Positions 1 through 7,637 of a DNA stretch of 41,803 bases are shown piece by piece. How positions within the stretch are numbered: the stretch's first letter is position 1; the number at the start of each line of letters is the position of its first letter. The DNA lies in NCBI RefSeq assembly GCF_008369105.1, contig NZ_VINQ01000025.1, forward strand, positions 1 through 41,803, read 5' to 3'. Origin of the DNA: Aquicoccus porphyridii. Its GTDB lineage: Bacteria; Pseudomonadota; Alphaproteobacteria; Rhodobacterales; Rhodobacteraceae. Under the pieces are notes generated by a model. It was not told where the DNA came from, ran no database searches, and was given only the letters and a program-made list of their open reading frames with translations. A program made the translations under genes and the position numbers.

Positions 1-66
1 AATGCCGTAACGGCGCAGGCGATGACCAACCGGCCCAAAGCCCTCCCGGAGCTGTCCGGGAATTAG
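1..66 (+). CDS. C-terminal 21 residues of an unidentified protein, cut by window edge
   Basis: An open frame enters from the left edge and stops at a TAG inside the first 23-bp repeat. The tail is too short to recognise. Its position, ending within a tandem-repeat block that abuts a broken adhesin gene, would fit the last gene of a mobile element (for example a transposase or transposition ATPase), but that is inference from position only. It could also be a chance open frame. Confidence 0.25.
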   Translation, partial: NAVTAQAMTNRPKALPELSGN

Positions 67-144
67 CGAAATGACTGTCCGGGATTTACCGAAACGCGTG
101 TCCGGAAATTACTGAAATGCTTGTCCGGGAATTACTGAAACCCG
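53..144. repeat. Four tandem 23-bp repeats, probable mobile-element end
   Basis: Four direct copies start at 53, 76, 99 and 122, each of the form TGTCCGGGAATTACTGAAAY plus 3 variable bases. The unit is not a multiple of three, so any frame through it shifts from copy to copy, which argues against protein repeats. The block ends exactly where the adhesin Asp-Ala coding DNA begins (145). Tandem repeats of about 20 bp at an element end are known in IS21-like and Tn7/Mu-like transposons; the family here is not determined. Confidence 0.6.
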
Positions 145-640
145 CAGCGTCCGCATCCGCGTCGGCATCAGCATCTGCGTCGGCATCAGCATCCGCGTCG
201 GCATCCGCATCCGCATCCGCATCGGCATCTGCATCCGCATCGGCGTCAGCATCCGCATCGGCATCCGCGTCGCCATCATCGTCATCGTCGCCACCGGCAA
301 GCGCAGCGAGCAGACCGCCTCCCCCGACGGCGGCTGCTACCGCAAGATCTTCCTCTCCCATACCAAACGCGTCCGCCAGACCTGAACCAGCGCCAGCCGC
401 TGCATCCTCGGCGCCGGCAAGATCTGCGCTTTCGAAAGTGTAGGGACCATCGATGAGTGAGAGCTTGCTCGTCTCTCCATCGGGTCCAACAATGAAGAAA
501 TCTTCAATTACAATCTGATCACCATTCTTCAAACGAACCACAAGGTTATCACCGCTGCGGAAGAAATTATCCACATCGGCACGTTTGACGTTGATCTGAA
601 AGTCGGTGGGCTTCTCAGCCTTCAGCACTTTTGTCGACAT
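86..640 (-). CDS. BapA-prefix giant adhesin, N-terminal fragment (disrupted)
   Basis: Residues about 12-75 match the BapA prefix-like domain found at the N-terminus of very large type-I-secreted biofilm adhesins (key stretch GDNLVVRLKNGDQIVIEDFF). A Gly/Ala-rich hydrophobic linker (about 100-116), five Asp, and then roughly twenty Asp-Ala dipeptides follow, a stalk-like low-complexity region. Family members usually run to thousands of residues, but this frame stops at 184. The last ~19 residues are encoded by 23-bp repeats that look like the end of a mobile element, so the gene is probably interrupted and the remainder lies outside the window. Start ATG at 640 follows an AGGA-type site. It is divergent from the hybrid kinase at 1148. 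The N-terminal domain call is firm; the disruption is inferred. Confidence 0.75.
   Translation of the reverse strand: MSTKVLKAEKPTDFQINVKRADVDNFFRSGDNLVVRLKNGDQIVIEDFFIVGPDGETSKLSLIDGPYTFESADLAGAEDAAAGAGSGLADAFGMGEEDLAVAAAVGGGGLLAALAGGDDDDDGDADADADADADADADADADADADADADADADADADADADADAAGFSNSRTSISVISGHAFR
146..271 (-). repeat. 6-bp-period DNA encoding an (Asp-Ala)n stalk
   Basis: About twenty degenerate hexamers (GCATCC, GCGTCG, GCATCA on the plus strand) encode alternating Asp and Ala on the minus strand. Third positions vary while the protein is constant, so the dipeptide appears to be kept by selection rather than by recent slippage. It resembles the Ser-Asp stalks of other surface adhesins. 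Confidence 0.8.
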
Positions 641-1147
641 AGCTTTGGTTCCTGATCCTTAACACAGATTTTTGCCCACGGGCTTGATCGGACTCCCGAC
701 CGCACCACCGAGCGGTTCAGCATCAAAGCCATCGCGCTACACCACCATACATCTCAACTATCGATGCAAGGCAGCCCCAAAGGTGCATAACTATGGCCTT
801 TAGTATGTATAACCAGCTTTTCGTATTTCCTGTCAATCACTCCGGGTGGATACCCTGATAAAAAGTCGGAAAATCACGAAAATAACTGAAAACCGCAGCC
901 AACCTGCCACCGGAACAAATCCGGACAACGCGGCCCCGGTGAACAATTCAAAAACTTCCCCCGCATTGGCTTGGAGCAGGAAACAACCGCCCCGCAATCG
1001 CCTGCACAACTCTCATGAATCGGCGAATCGCCTGCTTTCTCAGGCGTCGAGAGCGGCAAACACGGGAAACTCCTTGCAATTGCGGGTCTCACAGCGTTTA
1101 TGAAGGGGCAAAATCCGTGCCGCACACAGACACCACGAAGAAGCCTT
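641..1147. other. Divergent intergenic region, adhesin / hybrid kinase
   Basis: About 500 bases with no convincing gene. It is clearly more AT-rich around 780-890 than the rest of the window. It contains the candidate adhesin promoter listed separately. No hairpin terminator or RNA gene is evident. Short open frames here lack ribosome binding sites and recognisable products. Confidence 0.6.
806..836 (-). promoter_or_regulatory. Candidate sigma-70 promoter of the adhesin gene
   Basis: On the minus strand a perfect TTGACA (836-831) is followed after 19 bases by TATACA (811-806). The spacing is slightly long, but the site lies in an AT-rich patch and would give a leader of about 160 nt before the ATG at 640. 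Confidence 0.45.
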
Positions 1148-3004
1148 ATGACCTCGTCGACGACTGGCCCTGACGGCACATATCTTCCCGATACTGTCAC
1201 CGCGTCGCTGAGTGCTGTCGTCACTCCTTGCCAGGTGCTTGACACAGATGGACGTGTGCTTCTCACCAACCCCGCCGGGGAGAAGGTTGGCGCGCATCAC
1301 TTCGCTTTCGCAGACTGGCCCTCGCTACGTGATGCTGCGCCGATTGCTCCGGCGGCGTTACCCGTGTCGGCTCTATATCGATCAATCGACAGCCCCACCA
1401 TCGAGCCTTCGAGCTACACGCCCCCACGCCAGATCCTTATCAGCCGGATCGGAGAAGGGGCGAACGCCCTGTTCTTGCTTCAAGCCCCCGTGGACGAACC
1501 CGAACGCGCGCGGCTCCTCGGCCAAGCGGTTCATGATATCCGCACTGAATTGCAAACGATTGTCGCAGCCGCCGACATGCTAGGCAGGCCCGAACCCGAC
1601 GATGCGCCTCTACATGACAGCCTATCCAGTGCGGCCAGCCGAGCGCTCACGCTCATCACCGAGGTTCTCGACCAGGCCCGCACCGAGTATCGCCCTGTCG
1701 CCCAGAAGGATACCGACTTTTCGGTGGCCGCCCTCCTGCGCGACACCGTTGCACGGCTCAGCCCCCTCACCCGTCGAAACGGGAACGTCCTCGTCACCGA
1801 TATCGCCGATCCTCCGGATGGCCCGCGAGTGTTTGGCTCTGCCGCGTCGCTTGAAGCGCTCACAACCAACCTGCTCAGCAATGCAGCGAAGTTCACCCAT
1901 GACGGCACCATTCGCGTTGCCCTTACCGAACGCCCCCACTCCGACGATCCGACGCGACGCGCCTTTATCCTGATCGTCCAGGATACCGGCATCGGGATCT
2001 CTGAAACCGGTCACGCATATTACCCAAGCCCCTTCCACACAGAAACTGGCAAGCTTCCTTTTTCCGGCACGGGAATTGGGACTCACATCATTCAACAGGC
2101 CATTGCCGCGCTCGACGGTAAGCTGCAAATTGAAAGCCGCCCAGGCAAAGGCTCGCGTTTTACCATCAATTTTTCGCTGCCCCTCGCCATCTCGGAGGCA
2201 GGACACGATGCAGACCCGGCCGAGGTGGACCGGGCAGATGATCTTCTCGCCGGGGCCAGCCTACTTGTCGTCGAGGACAACGACGTCAACCGGAGCCTGT
2301 TCGAACGTTGTCTCTCCAACGTCGGCGCAGCGGTTTCGGTCGCCCCTGGAGGCAGAGACGCCTTCGATCTTCTGACCGCCAAGACGGCGGAATACGATCT
2401 CGTGCTTCTCGACCTCGAGATGCCGGATATCGACGGGTTTGCCCTGGTTATCCGATTACTGCTGCGTGAAGATGTGGACGATACCCCACTACCCATGCCC
2501 CGGATCGTGGCCCTCAGCGGTCACCAGGGCGAAAACTGGAGCGCAGCCTGCGATGCCCTCGGGATCGAAACGATGATCGAAAAGCCTATCGGCTCGCACA
2601 TGCTCTGTCGCCGCGTGGCATCCCTTCTCGCCGAACCCGCGCCGATCACCAGACAGCCGCGCCCCACAGCGGTCCTCAACCAAAGCCTCTTTGAAGAACT
2701 GCGCGAAGATATGGGCGAAGAGATCGCCCTCTCGCTCGCCAAGCGCGCACTCGACGAAGCCCGCAACCTGCGTGATCAAATCCTGCTCTCGGGCGTCACT
2801 CAGAAGAGGCGCGAAGCCATCCACTCCGCACTCGGGTCTTCCGGCCTTACCGGATTGGCGATGGTGGAACACGCCCTGCGTGTCATTCAGGCCGTCTCGC
2901 GCCTCCGCCCCGACGGAAGCCAGGCCATGCGTGCCGCTTCCGATCTGCTACATCAGGCCATCGAATGCACCGAAACGACCTTGTTGGCGTTAAAGGGCCC
3001 CTGA
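1148..3004 (+). CDS. Hybrid sensor histidine kinase with receiver and HPt domains
   Basis: A cytosolic phosphorelay protein of 618 aa. An N-terminal PAS-like region lacks membrane segments. A HisKA domain follows with phospho-acceptor His129 (QAVHDIRTEL), then an ATPase domain with N-box Asn245 (LLSNAAKF), DTGIGI and GTGIGTHI. A receiver domain has acceptor Asp422 (LLDLEMPDIDG) and the conserved Lys479. A C-terminal histidine phosphotransfer module carries His559 (IHSALGSSG). All steps of a His-Asp-His relay therefore sit on one chain; the final response regulator is not in this window. An ATG at 1100 is also in frame, but the codons between 1100 and 1148 look unlike protein, and GAAGAAG precedes 1148. 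It is divergent from the adhesin fragment, so control of biofilm genes is possible but unproven. Confidence 0.85.
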   Translation: MTSSTTGPDGTYLPDTVTASLSAVVTPCQVLDTDGRVLLTNPAGEKVGAHHFAFADWPSLRDAAPIAPAALPVSALYRSIDSPTIEPSSYTPPRQILISRIGEGANALFLLQAPVDEPERARLLGQAVHDIRTELQTIVAAADMLGRPEPDDAPLHDSLSSAASRALTLITEVLDQARTEYRPVAQKDTDFSVAALLRDTVARLSPLTRRNGNVLVTDIADPPDGPRVFGSAASLEALTTNLLSNAAKFTHDGTIRVALTERPHSDDPTRRAFILIVQDTGIGISETGHAYYPSPFHTETGKLPFSGTGIGTHIIQQAIAALDGKLQIESRPGKGSRFTINFSLPLAISEAGHDADPAEVDRADDLLAGASLLVVEDNDVNRSLFERCLSNVGAAVSVAPGGRDAFDLLTAKTAEYDLVLLDLEMPDIDGFALVIRLLLREDVDDTPLPMPRIVALSGHQGENWSAACDALGIETMIEKPIGSHMLCRRVASLLAEPAPITRQPRPTAVLNQSLFEELREDMGEEIALSLAKRALDEARNLRDQILLSGVTQKRREAIHSALGSSGLTGLAMVEHALRVIQAVSRLRPDGSQAMRAASDLLHQAIECTETTLLALKGP

Positions 3005-3306
3005 TACAAAGGCCATGTCGAACCCCTCTCGGTTCAATGCCCCTTCATTCACCGCAAGCCCTATCGCGATCGCTTCATGGCAATACGGTTCACGGTCGAA
3101 GAACGTTCGACTGGCGCTTACCTTGCGGGGGACCATGTTTTTCGCAACATGAAGCGCGATCTTCGCCATGATCTCTCTGTCGCGCGCGAAACGGAAATCA
3201 TTGCTGGGCCACGACGGCCACTTGCCAACAATGGCACGTCTTTTGACGGCATGACTCCCGGGGAAATCGAATTGCCCCGCCAGGTCATCGTCTTGAGAGT
3301 GGGAAG
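3005..3306. other. Intergenic stretch between hybrid kinase and tRNA-Arg
   Basis: About 300 bases. An open frame on the plus strand from 3077 runs straight through the antisense of tRNA-Arg and resembles no known protein, so it is not called. I see no clear terminator for the kinase gene or other structured element. Confidence 0.5.
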
Positions 3307-3383
3307 TGGCGGACCGAGGAGGATTCGAACCCCCGACCCCCTGATTCGTAGTCAGGTACTCTATCCAGCTGAGCTATCGGTCC
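3307..3383 (-). tRNA. tRNA-Arg (anticodon ACG)
   Basis: The minus strand folds as a full cloverleaf. The acceptor GGACCGA pairs with TCGGTCC, the D-arm has AGCTCAGCTGGATAGAG, the anticodon stem-loop is CCTGACTACGAATCAGG with anticodon ACG (wobble A normally becomes inosine and reads CGU/CGC/CGA), and the T-arm has GGTTCGAATCC. The discriminator is G and the CCA end is encoded. Confidence 0.97.
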
Positions 3384-3393
3384 GTGGGGGCGT

Positions 3394-3422
3394 GAGATAG
3401 CCCCAAGGATGGGGCAATGCAA
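3394..3422 (-). promoter_or_regulatory. Promoter of tRNA-Arg
   Basis: On the minus strand TTGCAT (3422-3417) and TATCTC (3399-3394) are separated by exactly 17 bases, and the start would fall a few bases before the mature tRNA 5' end at 3383. The spacer itself is an inverted repeat, GCCCC-atcctt-GGGGC, which might also help end transcription of the kinase gene upstream (stop at 3431). Confidence 0.65.
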
Positions 3423-3430
3423 GGGGCAAA

Positions 3431-4867
3431 TCAGGATTTTTCCGCCGCCACGCCGTTGACCGCTTCGGCCCCTTCCGACCAGCCCGCACCGCTTTCGCCC
3501 CGGGGCAGGCGGATCGTGAACGCCGTGCCGCCAGGCCCGGTGTATTCGAGCAGCAGCTTGCCACCATGCCCACGCACCAGCTCGGCCGAAATGGCAAGGC
3601 CCAGACCCGACCCGCCCTTGCGCGCCCCGCCCTGGAACGCGGTGAAGAGATGTTCCTGTGCCTTGGGCGGCAGTCCGGGGCCGGTATCGGTCACGGTGAT
3701 GATCCAGTGGCTGTCATCCTCATACGCAGCGACCGCGATCTCGCCGCCCTGCCCGCTGCCCGTGATCGCCTGCCGCGCATTGCGCACGAGGTTGAAGAGC
3801 ACGCGGTAAAGCTGTTCGGGATCGGCCAGTATGGTCAAACCGGCGGGCACGTCCTCAGCGAAACTGACATCGGCCTCGCCCACGGCGAGCCGCTCGCTGG
3901 CGACCACGTCGCCCACCAGTTCGGCCAGAATGACCCGCGAAAGCCGGGGCTCGGGCTCTTCGGCCTTGCCGAAGGCGAGCGTGGTCTCGCACAGGTTGAC
4001 GGCCCTCGTGATCGAATTGACGAGCTTGGGCGCCAGGCGCTGCACCGCAGGGTCTTCGCTCATTTCGATCCGGTCGGTGAAAAGCTGGGCGCTGGTCAGG
4101 ATGTTGCGCAGATCGTGGCTGATCTTGGCCACCGCGCCGCCCAGTTGGGCAAGGCGTTCCTTTTGTTTGAGCGCCGCGGTCAGTTGCGTTTCGAGCGATT
4201 TGAGCGCCTCTTCGGCCTCGCGCAGTTCGACCACGCCCGCGGTGGGGGTGATGATGCGGCGCGAATCCTCGGGATCGGCGGCATAACGTTGCATCTGCGC
4301 CACCACCCGCTTGATCGGTTTGACCAGGATCGCGCGCACCGCGAGAAAGAGCAGCGCCGCGGTGATGACCGAGATCACCGCCGACAGCACGAGAATGCGC
4401 AATCCATAATCGATCATCGCCGCGCGCAGCGGGGCGGTTTCCATCGACACCTCGATCAGCAGCCCCGCCTCTCGCACCGGGTTGCCGATCACGCGAATGA
4501 CCCGCGGTTCGGGATCGGCCAGCCGCGCCACCGCGTCACGGATCAGGGTCATCGCCGTGGCCGCGCGCAGATCATAGGTTTGATGCACGGGCTGCGGCAT
4601 CGGCGATGACAGCATCAATTGCCGCGCCTCGTTGCGGCGCAGCACCACGTTGAACACCCCGGCATTGCGCAACAGTTCTTCCTCAAGCCCGGGGTCGATC
4701 ATGTCATCGGCCAGCAACGCGAGGCTGGCGATCTGGGCGCGTTCGAGGCGCGAAAGCAGGAAATCCTCACGAAAGCGCGCAATCGAAGGGACGAAGATCA
4801 GAACCTCGGCCAGCATCACGAAAATGATCGTCAGGATCAGGAACCGGCCCGAAAGCGTGTTCAGCAT
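3431..4867 (-). CDS. Membrane sensor histidine kinase
   Basis: 478 aa. Two transmembrane helices (about 9-29 and 157-180) flank a ~125-residue extracytoplasmic sensor. A HAMP-like linker follows (KPIKRVVAQMQRYA), then a coiled segment, the dimerisation domain with phospho-acceptor His251 (KISHDLRNIL), and an HATPase domain with Asn363 (FNLVRNARQA), Asp394 (VTDTGPGLP) and GGSGLGLAIS. ATG at 4867 is preferred over an in-frame GTG nine bases upstream because a G-rich site precedes it. It lies 102 bases after the flavoprotein gene on the same strand and probably shares its transcript. No response regulator is adjacent, so it is an orphan here; the signal is unknown. Confidence 0.85.
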   Translation of the reverse strand: MLNTLSGRFLILTIIFVMLAEVLIFVPSIARFREDFLLSRLERAQIASLALLADDMIDPGLEEELLRNAGVFNVVLRRNEARQLMLSSPMPQPVHQTYDLRAATAMTLIRDAVARLADPEPRVIRVIGNPVREAGLLIEVSMETAPLRAAMIDYGLRILVLSAVISVITAALLFLAVRAILVKPIKRVVAQMQRYAADPEDSRRIITPTAGVVELREAEEALKSLETQLTAALKQKERLAQLGGAVAKISHDLRNILTSAQLFTDRIEMSEDPAVQRLAPKLVNSITRAVNLCETTLAFGKAEEPEPRLSRVILAELVGDVVASERLAVGEADVSFAEDVPAGLTILADPEQLYRVLFNLVRNARQAITGSGQGGEIAVAAYEDDSHWIITVTDTGPGLPPKAQEHLFTAFQGGARKGGSGLGLAISAELVRGHGGKLLLEYTGPGGTAFTIRLPRGESGAGWSEGAEAVNGVAAEKS

Positions 4868-4969
4868 GGCACACACCCCCGCATCTTAACGGTGGACACG
4901 GCGCGCGCACAGCCCAGCGAGCGGATTGCCTGAAAAATCGGCCGTTCAACCCGAAGCATCTTCACCCCT

Positions 4970-6352
4970 TCACGGCAGCCAGCGTTGCACGAAGCCAACC
5001 ACCCGTTTCACACCTTTGCTATCAAAAAGCCGGGGCGAGAAATAGGCGCCTGCCGCGCGCTTGTTGATTTCGCCCAGCGACGGATAGGGCGACACCATGC
5101 CCGCGATGGCGCTCATCTTGAGCTTGCTGGCCAGCGCCAATGCCCAGAGATTGATATGCTCGCCCGCCTGATGGCCGACGATGGTCGCGCCCACCGGGCG
5201 CCCCTTGACGACCATCACCTTGACGAACCCCACGGTCCTGCCCTCGGCGATGGCCCGGTCGTTGCCCGCATAGTCGAAGCGCGCCACCTCGACCCGGTCG
5301 CCATGCGCCTCGCGGGCCTCTGCCTCGGTCAGCCCGACCTGTGCCAGTTCGGGGTCGGTATAGGTGGCCCACGGGATATGGTCGGTCCGCGCCTTTGCGG
5401 GCAGGCCGAACAGCGCCTGCCGGATCACCAGCCCGGAGTGATAGCCCGCGACATGGGTGAATTGCAGCCCACCCGCCACGTCGCCAATGGCAAGGACGCG
5501 CCGGTTGGTGGTTCTGAGCCGCGCATCCACCTTGACGCCCGCCCGGGTCGTCTCGATTCCGGCGGCCTCAAGGTTCAGCCGGTCGATATTGGGCTTGCGC
5601 CCCACCGCGACCAGAAGATGCGTGCCCTTGAAGATGCGCCCGTCCTTGGCCTCGACCTCGATCGCACCCGGCTTGCCGCGCACCTCGTCGGCCATGGCAT
5701 CCTCTTCGATGGCGATGCCCTCGCCCCGCAGCGCATCGAGCACCACCGCTGCCGCTTCGGGATCGTCCTTGCCCAGCGCCTTCATGCCCTCGATCACGGT
5801 GACGTCACAACCCAGCCGCCGATGCGCCTGCGCCATTTCCACCCCGATCGGCCCACCGCCGATGATCAGCAGATGACCGGGCGTTTCCTCAAGGTCGAAG
5901 ATCGTCTCGTTGGTCTCATACGGCACCTTGTCCAGCCCGGGAATCGGCGGCACCAGCGGCGAAGAGCCGGTGGCGATCACGATCCGCCGCGCGGTGATGC
6001 GGGCTCCACCCACCTCGACCTCGGTGGGCGAGACAAAATGGCCGTAGTCGGAAATGACCCGCACGCCCAGACCCTCGAACCGCTCGACGCTGTCATGAGG
6101 TTCAATCGTGGCAATGACCTTGCGCACATGATCCAGCGCCTCGGCATGGTTGGTTCCGGTCCCGGCATGGGCGCGTTTGCCCATCGCCAGCAGCGCCTTC
6201 GAGGGCACGCAACCATAGTTGAGGCAATCCCCGCCCATCTTGTGCCCTTCCAGAAGCACGACATCGGCGCCCATCTGCGCCGCTCCCGAGGCGACCGAAA
6301 GCCCGCCCGAGCCACCGCCGATGACCAGGATATCGGCCTTGATCCGCTCCAT
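4970..6352 (-). CDS. Pyridine nucleotide-disulfide oxidoreductase (MerA/Lpd-like flavoprotein)
   Basis: 460 aa, class-I flavoprotein disulfide reductase. An N-terminal FAD-binding GGGSGG (12-17) is followed by the redox pair Cys43/Cys48 (GGDCLNYGCVPSK), an NAD(P)H fold with GGGPIGVEMA, the FAD motif AIGDVAGG and the dimerisation domain. Where dihydrolipoamide dehydrogenases carry the catalytic HPT, this protein has PYPSLGE, with Tyr in place of His as in mercuric reductases. It lacks MerA's N-terminal metal-binding domain and C-terminal Cys pair, so mercury reduction is not supported. The ATG overlaps the stop of the TVP38 gene (TGATG), suggesting coupled translation. Proteins fusing these two domains exist in other bacteria, which supports a joint but unknown role. 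Confidence 0.85.
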   Translation of the reverse strand: MERIKADILVIGGGSGGLSVASGAAQMGADVVLLEGHKMGGDCLNYGCVPSKALLAMGKRAHAGTGTNHAEALDHVRKVIATIEPHDSVERFEGLGVRVISDYGHFVSPTEVEVGGARITARRIVIATGSSPLVPPIPGLDKVPYETNETIFDLEETPGHLLIIGGGPIGVEMAQAHRRLGCDVTVIEGMKALGKDDPEAAAVVLDALRGEGIAIEEDAMADEVRGKPGAIEVEAKDGRIFKGTHLLVAVGRKPNIDRLNLEAAGIETTRAGVKVDARLRTTNRRVLAIGDVAGGLQFTHVAGYHSGLVIRQALFGLPAKARTDHIPWATYTDPELAQVGLTEAEAREAHGDRVEVARFDYAGNDRAIAEGRTVGFVKVMVVKGRPVGATIVGHQAGEHINLWALALASKLKMSAIAGMVSPYPSLGEINKRAAGAYFSPRLFDSKGVKRVVGFVQRWLP

Positions 6353-7092
6353 CACAACGCCCTCCCGCGCACCGCCCTGAGGATCACGGGCAACAGCGCC
6401 AAAGCACACAGCCCGAGGATCGGCAACAGGATATGCGGTTCGAAAATCACGCCCAGATTCGGGCTTTCGCCACGCTCGAACACCTCGCCCAACCCGGCAC
6501 CGACCGAGGTATAGACCACCCCGCCGGGAATAATGCCCAGAAAGGTCGAGATCACGAAGCGCCGCAGCGGCACGTTTAGGAAGGCCGGGAGCAGGTTGGC
6601 CACGAAGAACGGCACCGCGGGCACCAGTCGGATCAGGAACAGCATCGACCACTGATTCTCGTTGATCCCCTGCTTGATGCGTTTGATCGTGCCTTCGCCC
6701 GCCTCGATTCGCGCCGAAAGGCGTTCACCAAACCCCCAGCGTGCAGCCAGGAAGATCAGCGTCGCACCGATGGTCGCGGCACCTACATTGTAAAGCGCCC
6801 CGGGAAATGTGGCGAACAGGAACCCGCCGGTCAGCGTCGCCACCGTGGCGCCGGGCAGCGAAAAGGCCACGATCACCACATAGGCGGCGATGAACACCGC
6901 GACGGAAGGCCAATAATAGGCGTCGCGAAACTCCAGCAGCGCGGCGCGGTGATCGCGCAGCGTCTCGAATGTCAGCCAGTCGCGCAGGACAAAGGCACCC
7001 ACCGCCGCGATAGCCAGAATCAGCAGGAACGGCAGGGCGCGCAAAAGGCCGGATTTTCGCTCTGTTCCGCCAGGTTGTGTCATATCGGTCAT
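6352..7092 (-). CDS. TVP38/TMEM64 (DedA-superfamily, VTT domain) membrane protein
   Basis: 246 aa integral membrane protein. There is one helix near the N-terminus (LLRALPFLLILAIAAVGAFV), then the VTT/SNARE-associated core with the family signature around FSLPGATVATLTGGFLFA, a conserved Gly/Arg-rich re-entrant part (IRLVPAVPFFVANLLPAF), and a final helix near the C-terminus. DedA-superfamily members are linked to lipid scrambling and membrane homeostasis. Start at 7092 is chosen because AAGGAG lies 11 bases upstream; a second ATG at 7083 is further away. It is the first gene of an apparent operon with the flavoprotein and the histidine kinase, and is divergent from rpmH. Confidence 0.85.
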   Translation of the reverse strand: MTDMTQPGGTERKSGLLRALPFLLILAIAAVGAFVLRDWLTFETLRDHRAALLEFRDAYYWPSVAVFIAAYVVIVAFSLPGATVATLTGGFLFATFPGALYNVGAATIGATLIFLAARWGFGERLSARIEAGEGTIKRIKQGINENQWSMLFLIRLVPAVPFFVANLLPAFLNVPLRRFVISTFLGIIPGGVVYTSVGAGLGEVFERGESPNLGVIFEPHILLPILGLCALALLPVILRAVRGRAL

Positions 7093-7279
7093 CTTTATAG
7101 TGGCTCCTTCACGCCCTTGTCTGGCATGAAAATGCGCCGCGCGCCGCAAGGAACCCATGTTTCTCACGTCGCGTTGAACGCAAACCGGCGAAACGTGAGG
7201 ATTTACCGCCGAAACCGCAGCATTGTAACATTTGGCCCCGCCCGACCCCGGTTTTGTTGCAAAACCCCGCACTGGCTGT

Positions 7280-7308
7280 TTGACAGGCCGTGCGCGCGGC
7301 CCTATAGA
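7280..7308 (+). promoter_or_regulatory. rpmH promoter
   Basis: Consensus TTGACA (7280-7285), 17-base spacer, and TATAGA (7303-7308), giving a leader of about 60 nt before rpmH. This is the best sigma-70 match I found in the window, fitting a highly expressed ribosomal protein gene. Confidence 0.8.
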
Positions 7309-7376
7309 CCGGGCTTCGATGCATTTCCGGGACATCCGCGATTCCGCGCCTGTTCCCAAACGACGGAGACGGAGCG

Positions 7377-7511
7377 ATGAAACGCACCTTTCAACCCTCG
7401 AACCTGGTTCGCAAGCGCCGCCACGGGTTTCGCGCCCGCATGGCAACCAAGGCCGGCCGCAAGATCCTGAACGCCCGCCGCGCGCGTGGCCGCAAGAGCC
7501 TGAGCGCGTAA
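7377..7511 (+). CDS. rpmH: 50S ribosomal protein L34
   Basis: 44 aa, the normal L34 length, very basic, with the family signature starting [20 protein letters not shown] and continuing through [18 protein letters not shown]. It is a structural protein of the large ribosomal subunit. GGAG lies just upstream of the ATG. It is the first gene of the classic rpmH-rnpA-yidD-yidC cluster, driven by the strong promoter at 7280. Confidence 0.98.
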
Positions 7512-7569
7512 GCGTTCGGCCCGGCGTATCCCTGCGCCGGGGGCATTTGCACAGATGACCCTTTCCGCG

Positions 7570-7598
7570 ACCGCCGGGGCCAAGGCCCGGGCGGTTTT
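7570..7598 (+). terminator. Attenuator-like hairpin between rpmH and rnpA
   Basis: A 12-bp arm ACCGCCGGGGCC and its near-perfect complement (one mismatch) close on a 2-base loop and run into TTTT. In this position it would let most transcripts end after rpmH, keeping the RNase P protein at lower levels than L34. Confidence 0.6.
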
Positions 7599-7637
7599 CG
7601 CTTGTCCGATATCCGCGTTTGTGGATAAGGCCGGATC

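Noticed and set aside
53-271. CRISPR array
   Set aside because: The 23-bp units are directly adjacent without spacers and the hexamer tract is coding; no cas genes.
117-443. Plus-strand frame encoding a Ser-Ala repeat
   Set aside because: It is the antisense reading of the Asp-Ala stalk; the minus strand has the recognisable BapA-prefix domain.
846-1103. Small plus-strand frame before the hybrid kinase
   Set aside because: No ribosome site, no recognisable product, and it ends just inside the alternative kinase start.
3077-3400. Plus-strand frame across the tRNA-Arg region
   Set aside because: Its C-terminal residues are the antisense of the tRNA, a common false gene.
4970-6352. Mercury resistance (merA)
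   Set aside because: The C-terminal Cys pair and N-terminal metal-binding domain of MerA are absent and no other mer gene is near.
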